In this document: positions 51,192 through 59,944 of the stretch, piece by piece
Layout: the number at the start of each line of letters is the position of its first letter
How positions within the stretch are numbered: position 1 is the first letter of the stretch
Assembly (NCBI GenBank): GCA_900466575.1
Contig: UBMP01000011.1
Span: 186,001-250,000 of the forward strand
Length of the DNA stretch: 64,000 bases
Reading direction: 5' to 3'
Source: Hyphomicrobiales bacterium
GTDB lineage: Bacteria > Pseudomonadota > Alphaproteobacteria > Rhizobiales > Rhizobiaceae
Made by a program: the position numbers and the translations under genes
The notes under the pieces: model-generated
Databases searched by the model: none
The model's input: only the letters and a program-made list of their open reading frames with translations
What the model was told of the DNA's origin: nothing

Positions 51192-52944
51192 GCGCCACCC
51201 GCGCGATCTCGTCGATGACGATCTTCTGAGCGTCCGGGACCGTCACATTGTGATCGCTTTCGCCCAGCGAAACGAATCGGGTGTTCGCGTAACGCTTCAG
51301 TCCTGCGAAATCGCTGCCGAAGACCATCCGGGCCTGTTCGATGCCCGGATCATGTTTCCCATAGGCCAGCACGACCGGCGCGCCGCGATCGGCCAGCGCC
51401 TTGAAGTCAGCGTGAATCTGCGCCTTCAGCCGGTTGCCGGCGGAGAGATTGCCGAGGGCGGGTTCGATCCTGTTGTAGATCTTGGCGACAATGACACGGA
51501 GGATCGCTCGGCCTGCTGCATTGAGGTCGACTTCGCTGCGCATCAGGCGGCGGAAGGTTTCCGGGTTCATGGCGCGCTTGGAATAATCGCCGAGCGGGCG
51601 AGAGACTTTCTTCAGTGCCTCCTCCACGCTCTGGCTGCCATCCCAGACAAAGGCGTAGGAGTTGACGACAACCACGCCGGCGGCGTTGGGATTGTCAATG
51701 CTCGCATGGAAGGCGTGGTAGCCGCCGCTGCAGCGTCCGGCGAGAATCGCGGCCCTGCCGGTCAGTGTCTTCAGGGTGGCGAGAGCGGCCTCGACATCCC
51801 GGTCGAGGCTTTTCGAATACAGCATCTGCGCCGGGTCATTGGGAGCCGAGGGGCTGTCGCCAATGCCGGCGGCGTCGAAGCGCAGGCTTGGAATGCCCCG
51901 CCGCGCCAGGTCACGCGCCATTGTCGCACCGGAATTGGCCCAGGCGGAGGCTCGATCGTAGCTGGTACTGACGAGAAGGACGGGTGCGCCGCGCGTCTCG
52001 CCCTCCGGCGCGCAGAACGTGCCGATGAGCCGGCCGCTCTCGCCAAAGGCAAGGCCTTTCTCGCTATATCCGTCTCCGACAAGGCTGGATTGCGGTATGG
52101 GTGCAGGCTGTCCGGCAGCGCTTTCGGCAGGCGCCACGCTGCGGACCCAACGGGTCAGTTCGGCCACGATCCGAGGCGGCGTCCTGGAAATGAGAGGGTT
52201 CACCACCAGTTGATCGAAACCGTCATAGGGAAGGCGGGTCACGGTCGCGCCTGCGCTCTGCAGGGCGTCGGCGAGCGCGCCGTCGCTCTCGCGCCCTTGC
52301 CGGCAGACTGCGAGGACAGGAAGCGCGCGGGATAGCTTCAGGTCCGCCTCGCGGATCTTGCGAAGGGTGGACGCAATCGTCTCCGGCATGGTCATGCCGG
52401 CAATGGTCAATGCACCGGTCTCGGTATAGTCCGGACCAAGGCCGAGGTCTGCCGCGATGATCTTCCACCAGAGCGCCGTTTCGCGCGCGTAGATGCGGCC
52501 GGAGGTGACCGGGGCCAGAAGGGCGATGCCCGAGAGGTTCGCGATGCGAGGCTCGGCGAGCATGGACAGCGTGGCACCCAGTCCGTGGCCGATGAGTACG
52601 ATCTTCGAGGCTCCGGAGAGGCGGCCGATTTCGCGGGCAGCCTGGGCGACAGACGTCAACCACGCGTCGAGTGTGATGTCATGATCCGCTTCTCTTGAGT
52701 CACCGGTCCCCGGGAGGTCGAAGCGCAGGTTTGATATCCCTTGGGCAGCCAGAGCCTCGGAAATTTCTCGATAGAACTTGCGCACCGACATGTCCTCGAA
52801 GCCCCATGGGCTGACGAGCAGAGCGGCCGTGTCTGACGGTGAAGCGTGCGGGAGAGCGGGCGTGAAGATGCCCGCCATTGCGTCGAAACGGAGGGGCTCG
52901 CCGGCGCGGGATGAAAATGTCTTCGGCATTGTATGTGCGTTCAT
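51154..52944 (-). CDS. tandem alpha/beta hydrolase with altered nucleophiles
   Basis: The 596-residue protein holds two alpha/beta-hydrolase domains in a row. In the first, the nucleophile elbow is GHGLG at 119-123, with Gly (G121) where Ser should be, so this half is probably inactive. In the second it is GRCSG at 403-407, with Cys405 as candidate nucleophile, D532 in AYGKHDPG and H565 in GESDHN to complete a Cys-Asp-His triad. No signal peptide is seen. It is encoded with the flippase gene (4-bp overlap) in the polysaccharide locus, so it may be an acylase, deacylase or acyltransferase for the glycan; that is inference. Confidence 0.82.
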   Translation of the reverse strand: MNAHTMPKTFSSRAGEPLRFDAMAGIFTPALPHASPSDTAALLVSPWGFEDMSVRKFYREISEALAAQGISNLRFDLPGTGDSREADHDITLDAWLTSVAQAAREIGRLSGASKIVLIGHGLGATLSMLAEPRIANLSGIALLAPVTSGRIYARETALWWKIIAADLGLGPDYTETGALTIAGMTMPETIASTLRKIREADLKLSRALPVLAVCRQGRESDGALADALQSAGATVTRLPYDGFDQLVVNPLISRTPPRIVAELTRWVRSVAPAESAAGQPAPIPQSSLVGDGYSEKGLAFGESGRLIGTFCAPEGETRGAPVLLVSTSYDRASAWANSGATMARDLARRGIPSLRFDAAGIGDSPSAPNDPAQMLYSKSLDRDVEAALATLKTLTGRAAILAGRCSGGYHAFHASIDNPNAAGVVVVNSYAFVWDGSQSVEEALKKVSRPLGDYSKRAMNPETFRRLMRSEVDLNAAGRAILRVIVAKIYNRIEPALGNLSAGNRLKAQIHADFKALADRGAPVVLAYGKHDPGIEQARMVFGSDFAGLKRYANTRFVSLGESDHNVTVPDAQKIVIDEIARVALSAAPEAPRSRR

Positions 52945-54473
52945 GGCAATCCGACCTCGCCCGCAGGGGGCGCTGCAATATTGATGAGACGAATATAAAG
53001 GGGACGCAGGCGATGCGGGACCCGTGCGGCAAGCCCGGCAAGCGTGCTCCGGTCGACCGGATCAATGGCCCGCATGATGCGAAGAGCGGGGACATAGCCC
53101 AGCGCGCCGGCGATGATGCCGACGACCACCCCGGCTATTCCGGGCAGCAGCCGCGTTGCGGCATAGGCCAGCGCCGCGGTGACCAGTGCTGCGGCAGCGA
53201 TGCGCAGAATGCGCAGCACGATGCCGCTGCTCTGTCCGGTTTTCGGGATGTAGCGCAAGATGAATGCGCCCATGGCGATAAGCGTCAGATTACGCATGAC
53301 CGCAGCGCCTTCGCCGCCCAGAAAGGGAACCGTGGCAAAAAGACCAATGGCCATGACAATCGCGCCGACGACGGTTGTCCGGAGCCGGATGTCCTGCCGG
53401 TCCATCGAGAAGACGTATTGTGTGCACAGTTGCAGGAAGACCGCTGCGGGAACCCCGGCGGCGAGGATGGTGACCATGATGCCGGCCTCGCGGTAGGCGG
53501 GCCCGTAGATGCTTGTGACAAGCGGCTCGGCGACGGCCGCGAGCCCGAAACCCATCGGCAGGGTCAGATAGGCAAAGTTGCGGATGACGGTCACGAGCAG
53601 GTCGGACGAGAGGCTGCCGTTCTTCTCGGAATGGGCGGCGTAGTAAGGGACAAGGCTACCCGTGAGCTGCATGGGGAGCTGCAGCGCGAGATTGGCAAGC
53701 GAGGTGGCAACGGCATAGTAGCCGACCGCTTCCGACGTCCGGAATTCCTGCAGGAAGACAATTTCGGGTCGTGTCAGAAAGACGGCTGCGACGATGAATT
53801 CGATGACGATCAGGAACGAGGTGCTCGCGATCTGTCTCGGCTGCATTCCGCAGCTATCGGGCCGGCTGCGCAGCACGTTCAGCGTGGTCAGGAAGAGCGG
53901 TATCTGCCCGAGTGCATAACCAGCCAGTGCGCCCTCGACGCCCCAGTACCATGCGCCGATGCCAACACCGGCAACCTGCAGGATGGCGCTGACGGCCGAG
54001 ACGCGAAAGAAGAAGCCGAGCTGCTGCTCGCCGATGAGGTAGTTCTTGGCGAACGAGCCGAGCGACTGGACGATGAAGAGCCCGCCGGTCAGCAGCGCAA
54101 TCAGAGGTGTGGAGGGGAGGCCGTGATCCGGTCCCTTGTAAAACAGCCAGACAGTGGCAGCCACGGCGAGCCAGAGCGTCGCGGCGGCAACAGGCCAGGC
54201 AAGGAAGGAGCTGAAACCGCGCCGTGCCTTGCCATCGTAGCCGCGCGCAGCCAACTGGGGCAGGATGCGGAGCATCGAAATGCCCGTCCCAAGCTCGGCG
54301 ATGAGCGAGCCCGTCACGACAACCCAGAGCGAAAAGGCGATCATGCCATTTGCTTCCGGACCAAGGAGGCGCGCGACAACCACCGAGGAGACGAATCCGG
54401 TCAGCAGCAGCGCCAGGCCGGCGGCTGCGTTGAGGACCGAATTCTTTACGATGCCGCTGTTTGCAGGTTTCAT
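52941..54473 (-). CDS. polysaccharide flippase, Wzx/MATE-like
   Basis: The 510-residue protein has about 12-14 hydrophobic helices and the polysaccharide-export flippase pattern: VLNAAAGLALLLTGFVSSVVVARLLGPEANG near the N-terminus, later EAVGYYAVATSLANLALQLPMQL and GFGLAAVAEPLVTSIYGPAY. Such proteins flip lipid-linked sugar repeat units across the inner membrane for polymerisation by a Wzy-type enzyme. Here that fits the Wzy-like and GumC-like genes nearby. I use the ATG at 54473, 11 codons inside the longest open frame. It overlaps the tandem hydrolase start by four bases. Confidence 0.9.
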   Translation of the reverse strand: MKPANSGIVKNSVLNAAAGLALLLTGFVSSVVVARLLGPEANGMIAFSLWVVVTGSLIAELGTGISMLRILPQLAARGYDGKARRGFSSFLAWPVAAATLWLAVAATVWLFYKGPDHGLPSTPLIALLTGGLFIVQSLGSFAKNYLIGEQQLGFFFRVSAVSAILQVAGVGIGAWYWGVEGALAGYALGQIPLFLTTLNVLRSRPDSCGMQPRQIASTSFLIVIEFIVAAVFLTRPEIVFLQEFRTSEAVGYYAVATSLANLALQLPMQLTGSLVPYYAAHSEKNGSLSSDLLVTVIRNFAYLTLPMGFGLAAVAEPLVTSIYGPAYREAGIMVTILAAGVPAAVFLQLCTQYVFSMDRQDIRLRTTVVGAIVMAIGLFATVPFLGGEGAAVMRNLTLIAMGAFILRYIPKTGQSSGIVLRILRIAAAALVTAALAYAATRLLPGIAGVVVGIIAGALGYVPALRIMRAIDPVDRSTLAGLAARVPHRLRPLYIRLINIAAPPAGEVGLP

Positions 54474-54586
54474 CTCATGTCCATGGGCGACACGGAACCG
54501 TGCCATATCGGGATCGGAGCCTAGCCGTGAAAGTTTAAGACAAACGAACAGGCGTCTGCACGGAGTCCGCGACTTCGGGCCATGGT

Positions 54587-55471
54587 TTATCGCGCCTTAA
54601 AATTGCGCCAGCCATAGAGGCGGCCGCGCAACATGGCGAGCGAGCGGCGTGCAAGCGTCGGCTTGCGGGTGATGGTGTAGACGACGAAACCGGCCGCGGG
54701 CCTGAGCAGTTCGGGCAGGAACTCCAGGAACGAATAGCGATGGCGGCGCATCACAAAGCCCTTGCCACGGCTATAGCCGTACATCTTGGCGATATGGGCA
54801 TCGGGATTGGCATTCGGTTGTTCTTCAGGATGGTAGCCGTAGAGGGCGCGGCGGAACAAACCCTTCGCACCCTGTGAAAGGCAGCGCAGAACAAGATCCT
54901 GTCCCTCTCCGGAGTTCCAGGGCGTACCGGAGCCCGCACCCAGTTCGTCGTCGAAGCCTCCTGCCTTGCGATAGGTCTCGGCACGAAAGACGATCACCCA
55001 CTCGATGAGCACGTGCCAGATGTTCTGCCGAGAGATGTCCGTATCCTGAGGTACAAAGGAGACCATGATCTCCTTGCCGTCCTTGTTGAGCGACCTGCCG
55101 GAATAGATGTCTGCAGGTTCCGTTGCGATGAGATGGCGCAGTGTCTTGAGAAATTCCGGCGGATACCAGCTGTCGTCATCGGGAAAGAGGAGCCATTCGC
55201 CCGCTGCGTGGCGCGCGCCGAGATTGCGGCCGCGATCGAGGCCTTTCTCGGCCGACTTGATGTGCCGGATCGGGAAGCGGCCTTCAAAATCCGCCAGGAT
55301 GGGCAGGAGCCGGTCGTCAGGGTTCTGGTCCACCACGATCAGTTCGAAACGATCGTCCTGCTGCTTGCAGAGGCTGTCGAGGAGCAGTCGCATTTCGACA
55401 TCACGCCCGAGCGTCGAGGCTATCATCGAGATGAGGGGAGGGGTTGTGTTCAAGGATGGTTCTTCCGGCAT
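54587..55471 (-). CDS. family 2 glycosyltransferase
   Basis: The 294-residue GT-A enzyme has the GT2 nucleotide-sugar fold: PPLISMIASTLGRDVEMRLLLDSL, FELIVVDQNPDD, GLDRGRNLGARHAAGEWLLFPDDD with the DDD (DxD) metal motif, then FDDELGAGSGTPWNSGEGQDLVLR carrying the acceptor-side Glu-Asp of the family. A C-terminal basic amphipathic end could attach it to the membrane. It adds a sugar to a lipid-linked repeat unit in the polysaccharide locus; specificity is unknown. It shares a ~190-bp divergent promoter with the GumC-like gene, where GATTA-T-TAATC at 55586-55596 is a small palindrome. Confidence 0.88.
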   Translation of the reverse strand: MPEEPSLNTTPPLISMIASTLGRDVEMRLLLDSLCKQQDDRFELIVVDQNPDDRLLPILADFEGRFPIRHIKSAEKGLDRGRNLGARHAAGEWLLFPDDDSWYPPEFLKTLRHLIATEPADIYSGRSLNKDGKEIMVSFVPQDTDISRQNIWHVLIEWVIVFRAETYRKAGGFDDELGAGSGTPWNSGEGQDLVLRCLSQGAKGLFRRALYGYHPEEQPNANPDAHIAKMYGYSRGKGFVMRRHRYSFLEFLPELLRPAAGFVVYTITRKPTLARRSLAMLRGRLYGWRNFKAR

Positions 55472-55663
55472 GTTCCGATCCGTATCGACGTCATGGGCCG
55501 CAGGATACGCAACTGCCGTTAATGATTGGCTGCGTCCGCGTTGCAACCGCAGAACATGGTGAATCGCGTCACACCCCGATTGACCGATTATTAATCATAC
55601 TCTGGCAGTTTTGATGTCCGAAGTCTCGTTTTGGTTGTTCAGTTTTTCGGGAATGTATTGCGT

Positions 55664-57682
55664 ATGGATATCGACATTTTTCAACTGCCGGGCATCTTGC
55701 GTCGCCGTTGGGTCTATCCGGCCGCTTCAACGGCGCTGTGCGGGGTGCTGGCGCTCGGCGTCGCCTTTGTTCAGACGCCGACCTACAAGGCCACCACGGC
55801 GCTGATCCTTGATCCCGCCGCCTTGCAGACGCCGGCAAGCGATCCAATTGCTGCGGGTTCCGCTGGCCTCGCCGCGCAGGCGACCACGGATAGCCAGCTC
55901 TACGTCATGCAGTCAGCCGAGGTTCTGGGCGCTGTCGTCGACAAGCTGAACCTGCAGAACGACCCATGGATAGCGCCGCCGCGCTCCGGCGGGCTGCTCT
56001 CCCATATCTTCGGCGCCAAGGTTCTGACCGAGGCGGAGCGCCGGCGCGAGGCGATGGATGCGCTCGGTGACGATCTGCTCGTCCAGCGGGCGGACCAGTC
56101 CCTGGTCTTTGCCATCACCGCCAAGCATCCGAATGCCAAGATCGCCGCCGACATCGCCAATGCGACAGCGGATGCCTATCTCGGCCAGATCGACAAGAGC
56201 CGCTCCGGCAGCGCGCAGCGCATTGGCAGCTCGCTCAAGGATCAGGCCGACGCGCTCGCTGCGAAGCTGCAGAAGGCCCAATCCGATGTCGAGGCCTACA
56301 AGGCCGCGCATGGGCTCTATTCCACCCCCACCGGCGGTCTCGTTGCGGACCAGCAGCTCGAGGCGCTTAACCAGCAGCTTGCGGCGGCAAAGACCCGTGT
56401 CGAACAACAGAAGACGATCTACGACCAGGCCCAGAAGATCACCATGGCCGATATCCAGGTCGGCGCGATCCCGGAAGCCCTGCAGTCGAACGCGCTGGTC
56501 AGCCTGCGCACGCGCTATGCCCAGCTTCTCGATTCCGAAGCACAGCTTTCCGCCAATCTCGGGGAGCAGCACCCTCAATTGAAGGCGGCTCGCGCACAGG
56601 CCGCCAGCATGCGCGCGTCGATCACGGCGGAGCTCGATCGCATTCGCGCCTCGCTGAAGAACAATTACCAGCGCGCCACCGGCGACCGTGACGCGTTGCA
56701 GGCGCGTTACAACGACATGCAGAAGGCGATGGCGCAGACCAGCGATGCACGCACGACGCTTGCCCAGCTGCAGAACGAAGCGCAGGCCCTGAAGGAAATG
56801 TATCAGAGCACGCTCGCTCGCGCAGAGGCGCTCGGCGGCAAGGCTTCCACCGATCCGACAACGGCGCGCGTCATTTCGGCAGCCGTTCCGCCTGCCAAGC
56901 CCTCGGGTGCGCCCAAGATACTCATCCTGCTTGCCGGCCTGCTGTTCGGCGCTGCCGCCGGCTCGGCGCTGGCCGTTCTTCGGGAACTGATCAGCCGGGC
57001 GGGCACGCCGGGCGGGCCAAACCGCCGACGCTCGCAGACGGACGTGGTCGCCAATACCTCGGAGCCTCCGACAACGCCGTCGGAAACGGTCGCGTTCAGC
57101 CCGGTGGTCAGCAAGGCGCGGGCGGGTGGCCCCGTCATACGCACGTCGCCGGCCGCGAAGGCTCAGCAGACAGAAATACAGCGCGTAGCCGAAAGCATCC
57201 GCAGAAGCTTCGGCGAAAGCGGCGCGGCGAAGGCGGAAATCCTGTTTTACCCTGCCAGCGGTGTCGATAATGTCGATGAGGTCATCCGCGAGGTCGCCGC
57301 TACACTGATCGACATGGGCTCCATCGTGCTTCTGTCGGACGGAATGGAGGCGGTAGCCGAAGCGCGCGCCCGCCTCGTTCGGCGCGGCCCGCGCGTGGCG
57401 CTTGCCGCTCCGTCCGATCCCACGGATGCCTCATTGCGCTACCGCGCGGCAGCTGGCACGTCGCTGATCCGCCAGGCGGACAACGGGCCTATCCTGCACC
57501 TCGCCAACGGAGCCGGAGACGCGGCGATCGCCATGCTTCCCTCGATCATCGACCGTGCTGATGCCACTTTCATGGTGATTGGCGCTGACACGCCCGCGGA
57601 CGAGATCGAGAGCCTTCTGGATAGCCTTTCTCAATGGGATGGCAAGTTCCTGGGTGCGGTCGTGACGGAAGGGCGAGCCTGA
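55664..57682 (+). CDS. GumC/Wzz-type polysaccharide co-polymerase
   Basis: The 672-residue protein has an N-terminal Wzz domain (LRRRWVYPAASTALCGVLALGVAFV helix, then TYKATTALILDPAAL), a long coiled-coil region of about residues 180-400, and a second transmembrane helix near residue 430 (ILILLAGLLFGAAAGSALAV). The following ~240 cytoplasmic residues lack Walker A and B motifs and a tyrosine cluster, so it is not a complete BY-kinase. It probably sets chain length and links to the outer-membrane exporter. The cytoplasmic domain is of unknown role. The start at 55664 gives a normal N-terminus. wzy follows 1 bp later. Confidence 0.88.
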   Translation: MDIDIFQLPGILRRRWVYPAASTALCGVLALGVAFVQTPTYKATTALILDPAALQTPASDPIAAGSAGLAAQATTDSQLYVMQSAEVLGAVVDKLNLQNDPWIAPPRSGGLLSHIFGAKVLTEAERRREAMDALGDDLLVQRADQSLVFAITAKHPNAKIAADIANATADAYLGQIDKSRSGSAQRIGSSLKDQADALAAKLQKAQSDVEAYKAAHGLYSTPTGGLVADQQLEALNQQLAAAKTRVEQQKTIYDQAQKITMADIQVGAIPEALQSNALVSLRTRYAQLLDSEAQLSANLGEQHPQLKAARAQAASMRASITAELDRIRASLKNNYQRATGDRDALQARYNDMQKAMAQTSDARTTLAQLQNEAQALKEMYQSTLARAEALGGKASTDPTTARVISAAVPPAKPSGAPKILILLAGLLFGAAAGSALAVLRELISRAGTPGGPNRRRSQTDVVANTSEPPTTPSETVAFSPVVSKARAGGPVIRTSPAAKAQQTEIQRVAESIRRSFGESGAAKAEILFYPASGVDNVDEVIREVAATLIDMGSIVLLSDGMEAVAEARARLVRRGPRVALAAPSDPTDASLRYRAAAGTSLIRQADNGPILHLANGAGDAAIAMLPSIIDRADATFMVIGADTPADEIESLLDSLSQWDGKFLGAVVTEGRA

Positions 57683-57683
57683 G

Positions 57684-58991
57684 ATGGCGAGCCTGACGGG
57701 GACAGTTCCGCCTCTGCCGGTCGGCGGGCGTACGCCCGTCACGGCCGAAGATCGCGGGACAAACCTCGCCCGCTCCTTATACATGCTGGCGATCATCGCC
57801 GTCTTCGGCAGCCTGCTCAACAACACGTTCCTCTGCTTCGTGAACACGCGGATGTTTGCCGTGCGCGACAGCACCGTCATGCTGGGCGAACTGATCTGCA
57901 TCGCCTGCGCGCTGATCGTGGCGCTGGACCGCAAGGTCGGGCTCTACCTGAGCTTCGGTGTCTTTTTCGGCTACATGCTGATCCTGTTCGCATTCCGGCA
58001 GGTCTTCGACCCGAAGCCGGTGCGCGACATTCTCGTGCCGTTCGCCTTCTATTTTGCGGGGCTGCGCATCGCGAGCCCGCGTCTGGCCGACTTTCTCGTC
58101 GCCTCGTCGGCGATTTTCGTCGTTGCCTTCGGGCTGTTCGAGTATTTTGCGGTCGATACGTATCTCAACTATTTCAACGTGCTCGGTTACTATCTGGCGC
58201 GCGGCTCGTTGACGCTCACCGACACGTTTGGCCATACGAAGGGGCTCTTCATCAGCGGTGTTCGCGCCGAGCCACGAACGATCTTTCCGTTCCTTGGTTT
58301 GCATCGCGTGTCGTCGATCTTCCTGGAGCCGGTCTCCACCGGCAACTTCGGGGTCATCGTCTATGCCTGGGCGCTGTTCCGGAAAGAGATGCGGCTTCGC
58401 TGGATCACCTTTGCCTGCGCGTTGACGATCATCTGTCTGGCGGATGCCCGTTTCGGGCTCTATTCCTGCATCGTCATGACGTTGCTCAGACCCTTCTTCC
58501 AGATCATCCCGCGAACCGTCTGGCTCGTCTTGCCATTCCTGTTTCTCGCTCTCCTGACCATCTACGGTCTCGTGAGCGGCACGCATGGCGGCCCGAACGA
58601 TATCAGCGGCCGCATGAACGTCACCGCGCATCTCATTACGCAGCTCGGGCTTCCCGTTGTGCTCGGCATTGAAATGACCGACAAGTTTACCGCCGATTCA
58701 GGGCTTGCCTACTCGTTGACGCAATTCGGAATCGTCGGCTTTGTCGGGCTGTGGGCGCTGTTTGTCTTTGCGCCGGGCAGGACGGCAAAGGCGTGGAATT
58801 TCCATTCCATGGCCATCATCTACTTCCTGCTGCTGATGCTCATCTCCAATTCCGGCTTTTCGCTGAAAACCGGGGGGCTCCTGTGGTTCATCTTCGGCGT
58901 CGCCAATGGCGTCAGGTCCTGGGATGAGGCCGGTCAGAAGCCGGCGCAGGACTTGTCGTCTAGCCCGGCGCCGAGAAGACTTGCCAGCTGA
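57684..58991 (+). CDS. Wzy-type polysaccharide polymerase
   Basis: The 435-residue protein has about 10-12 hydrophobic helices with a large periplasmic loop around residues 160-240 (GYYLARGSLTLTDTFGHTKG, FLGLHRVSSIFLEPVSTGN), typical of O-antigen/exopolysaccharide polymerases. It should join lipid-linked repeat units on the periplasmic side. Its gene starts one base after the GumC-like stop and overlaps the convergent GH5 gene by 58 bp at the end. Repeat structure and linkage are unknown. Confidence 0.8.
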   Translation: MASLTGTVPPLPVGGRTPVTAEDRGTNLARSLYMLAIIAVFGSLLNNTFLCFVNTRMFAVRDSTVMLGELICIACALIVALDRKVGLYLSFGVFFGYMLILFAFRQVFDPKPVRDILVPFAFYFAGLRIASPRLADFLVASSAIFVVAFGLFEYFAVDTYLNYFNVLGYYLARGSLTLTDTFGHTKGLFISGVRAEPRTIFPFLGLHRVSSIFLEPVSTGNFGVIVYAWALFRKEMRLRWITFACALTIICLADARFGLYSCIVMTLLRPFFQIIPRTVWLVLPFLFLALLTIYGLVSGTHGGPNDISGRMNVTAHLITQLGLPVVLGIEMTDKFTADSGLAYSLTQFGIVGFVGLWALFVFAPGRTAKAWNFHSMAIIYFLLLMLISNSGFSLKTGGLLWFIFGVANGVRSWDEAGQKPAQDLSSSPAPRRLAS

Positions 58992-59932
58992 GGCCGGTCG
59001 CCGTCCTTTGTGGGGGTGATATTGTTGATCTCCGTTGCCGGCCACCAGTCGCCCGCCACCCAGTAGGTCCAGCCGATCCAGACATCCCTGGCGCTGTTCA
59101 TCTTCGCGACCATGTCGGCGATGCCCTTCAGGCACGCTGCGTCGCCGCTGCCGCCGAATTCGCCCAGAAAGCCGCGGCGCTTGTTGGTGCGCATCCACGC
59201 GGTCACGTCATCCAGCGCGGTGAGCGCATCCGCCGCGCGGGGGCAGGCGGCATGCGTCCCGGAGAAGTCTTCGTCGAGATACTGATGGAACTCGTAGGCG
59301 TAATTGTCGCCCGGATCGGTGATCTTGATCATCTCGGCAGCGCTCGCCTTGGCCCATTCGCGCGCCGAGGTCCACTGGACACCAGGCACGAGGATGAGGT
59401 TCTTCGCGCCCGTTTCGCGGATGGCGTCGATCGCTGCCTGGGCGCCCGGCAACCATTGTGCGGCCGGCATGTGGAAGGGTTCGTTCATCAGGCCGAAATA
59501 GATGCCCTCGCGATTGCCGAATTCGACCGCGACACGCCGCCAGAAATCTGCGAAGTCGGCGTAGGAGACGATCCGCGTACCGATCTGGATGTCGTTATAG
59601 GTGGCGAAATTGTGCGGATCGATGATGACGCCGAGGCCGGCCTTGCGCATTTGGTCGACCGAGGTTTTCAGAAGCGCAAGCTCGTTCGGATCGAGCGGCT
59701 GGTTGAGCACGGGTTGCAGGCGCTCCCACAGGATCGGCAGGCGCACGGTATTGAGTTTCTTGGCCGCGAAATAGTCGATGATCTTCTGCGAGGGGTAGGT
59801 GTAATCGGTGTTCACCTTGGCACCGCGTCCGTTGAACTCCGCGCCGGAAAGGTTGACGCCGCGAAAACAGGTCGCGCCGGCCGGTGTTGCGATGGCCGCG
59901 GAGACCAGAAGGGCGAGCAGGCGTCTCATCAT
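58934..59932 (-). CDS. secreted glycoside hydrolase family 5 (endoglucanase-like)
   Basis: The 332-residue enzyme starts with a Sec signal peptide (LLALLVSAAIATPAGA), then the GH5 TIM barrel: FRGVNLSGAEFNG, DPHNFATY, the acid/base E151 in FGLMNEPFH, and the nucleophile E258 in FLGEFGGSG. Position in the polysaccharide locus suggests it trims or releases the locus's own polymer in the periplasm, as in other EPS clusters, rather than foraging on plant cellulose. The overlap with the end of the Wzy-like gene is 58 bp. Ends in DKSCAGF. Confidence 0.9.
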   Translation of the reverse strand: MMRRLLALLVSAAIATPAGATCFRGVNLSGAEFNGRGAKVNTDYTYPSQKIIDYFAAKKLNTVRLPILWERLQPVLNQPLDPNELALLKTSVDQMRKAGLGVIIDPHNFATYNDIQIGTRIVSYADFADFWRRVAVEFGNREGIYFGLMNEPFHMPAAQWLPGAQAAIDAIRETGAKNLILVPGVQWTSAREWAKASAAEMIKITDPGDNYAYEFHQYLDEDFSGTHAACPRAADALTALDDVTAWMRTNKRRGFLGEFGGSGDAACLKGIADMVAKMNSARDVWIGWTYWVAGDWWPATEINNITPTKDGDRPQLASLLGAGLDDKSCAGF

Positions 59933-59944
59933 CGTCGGTGTCCG

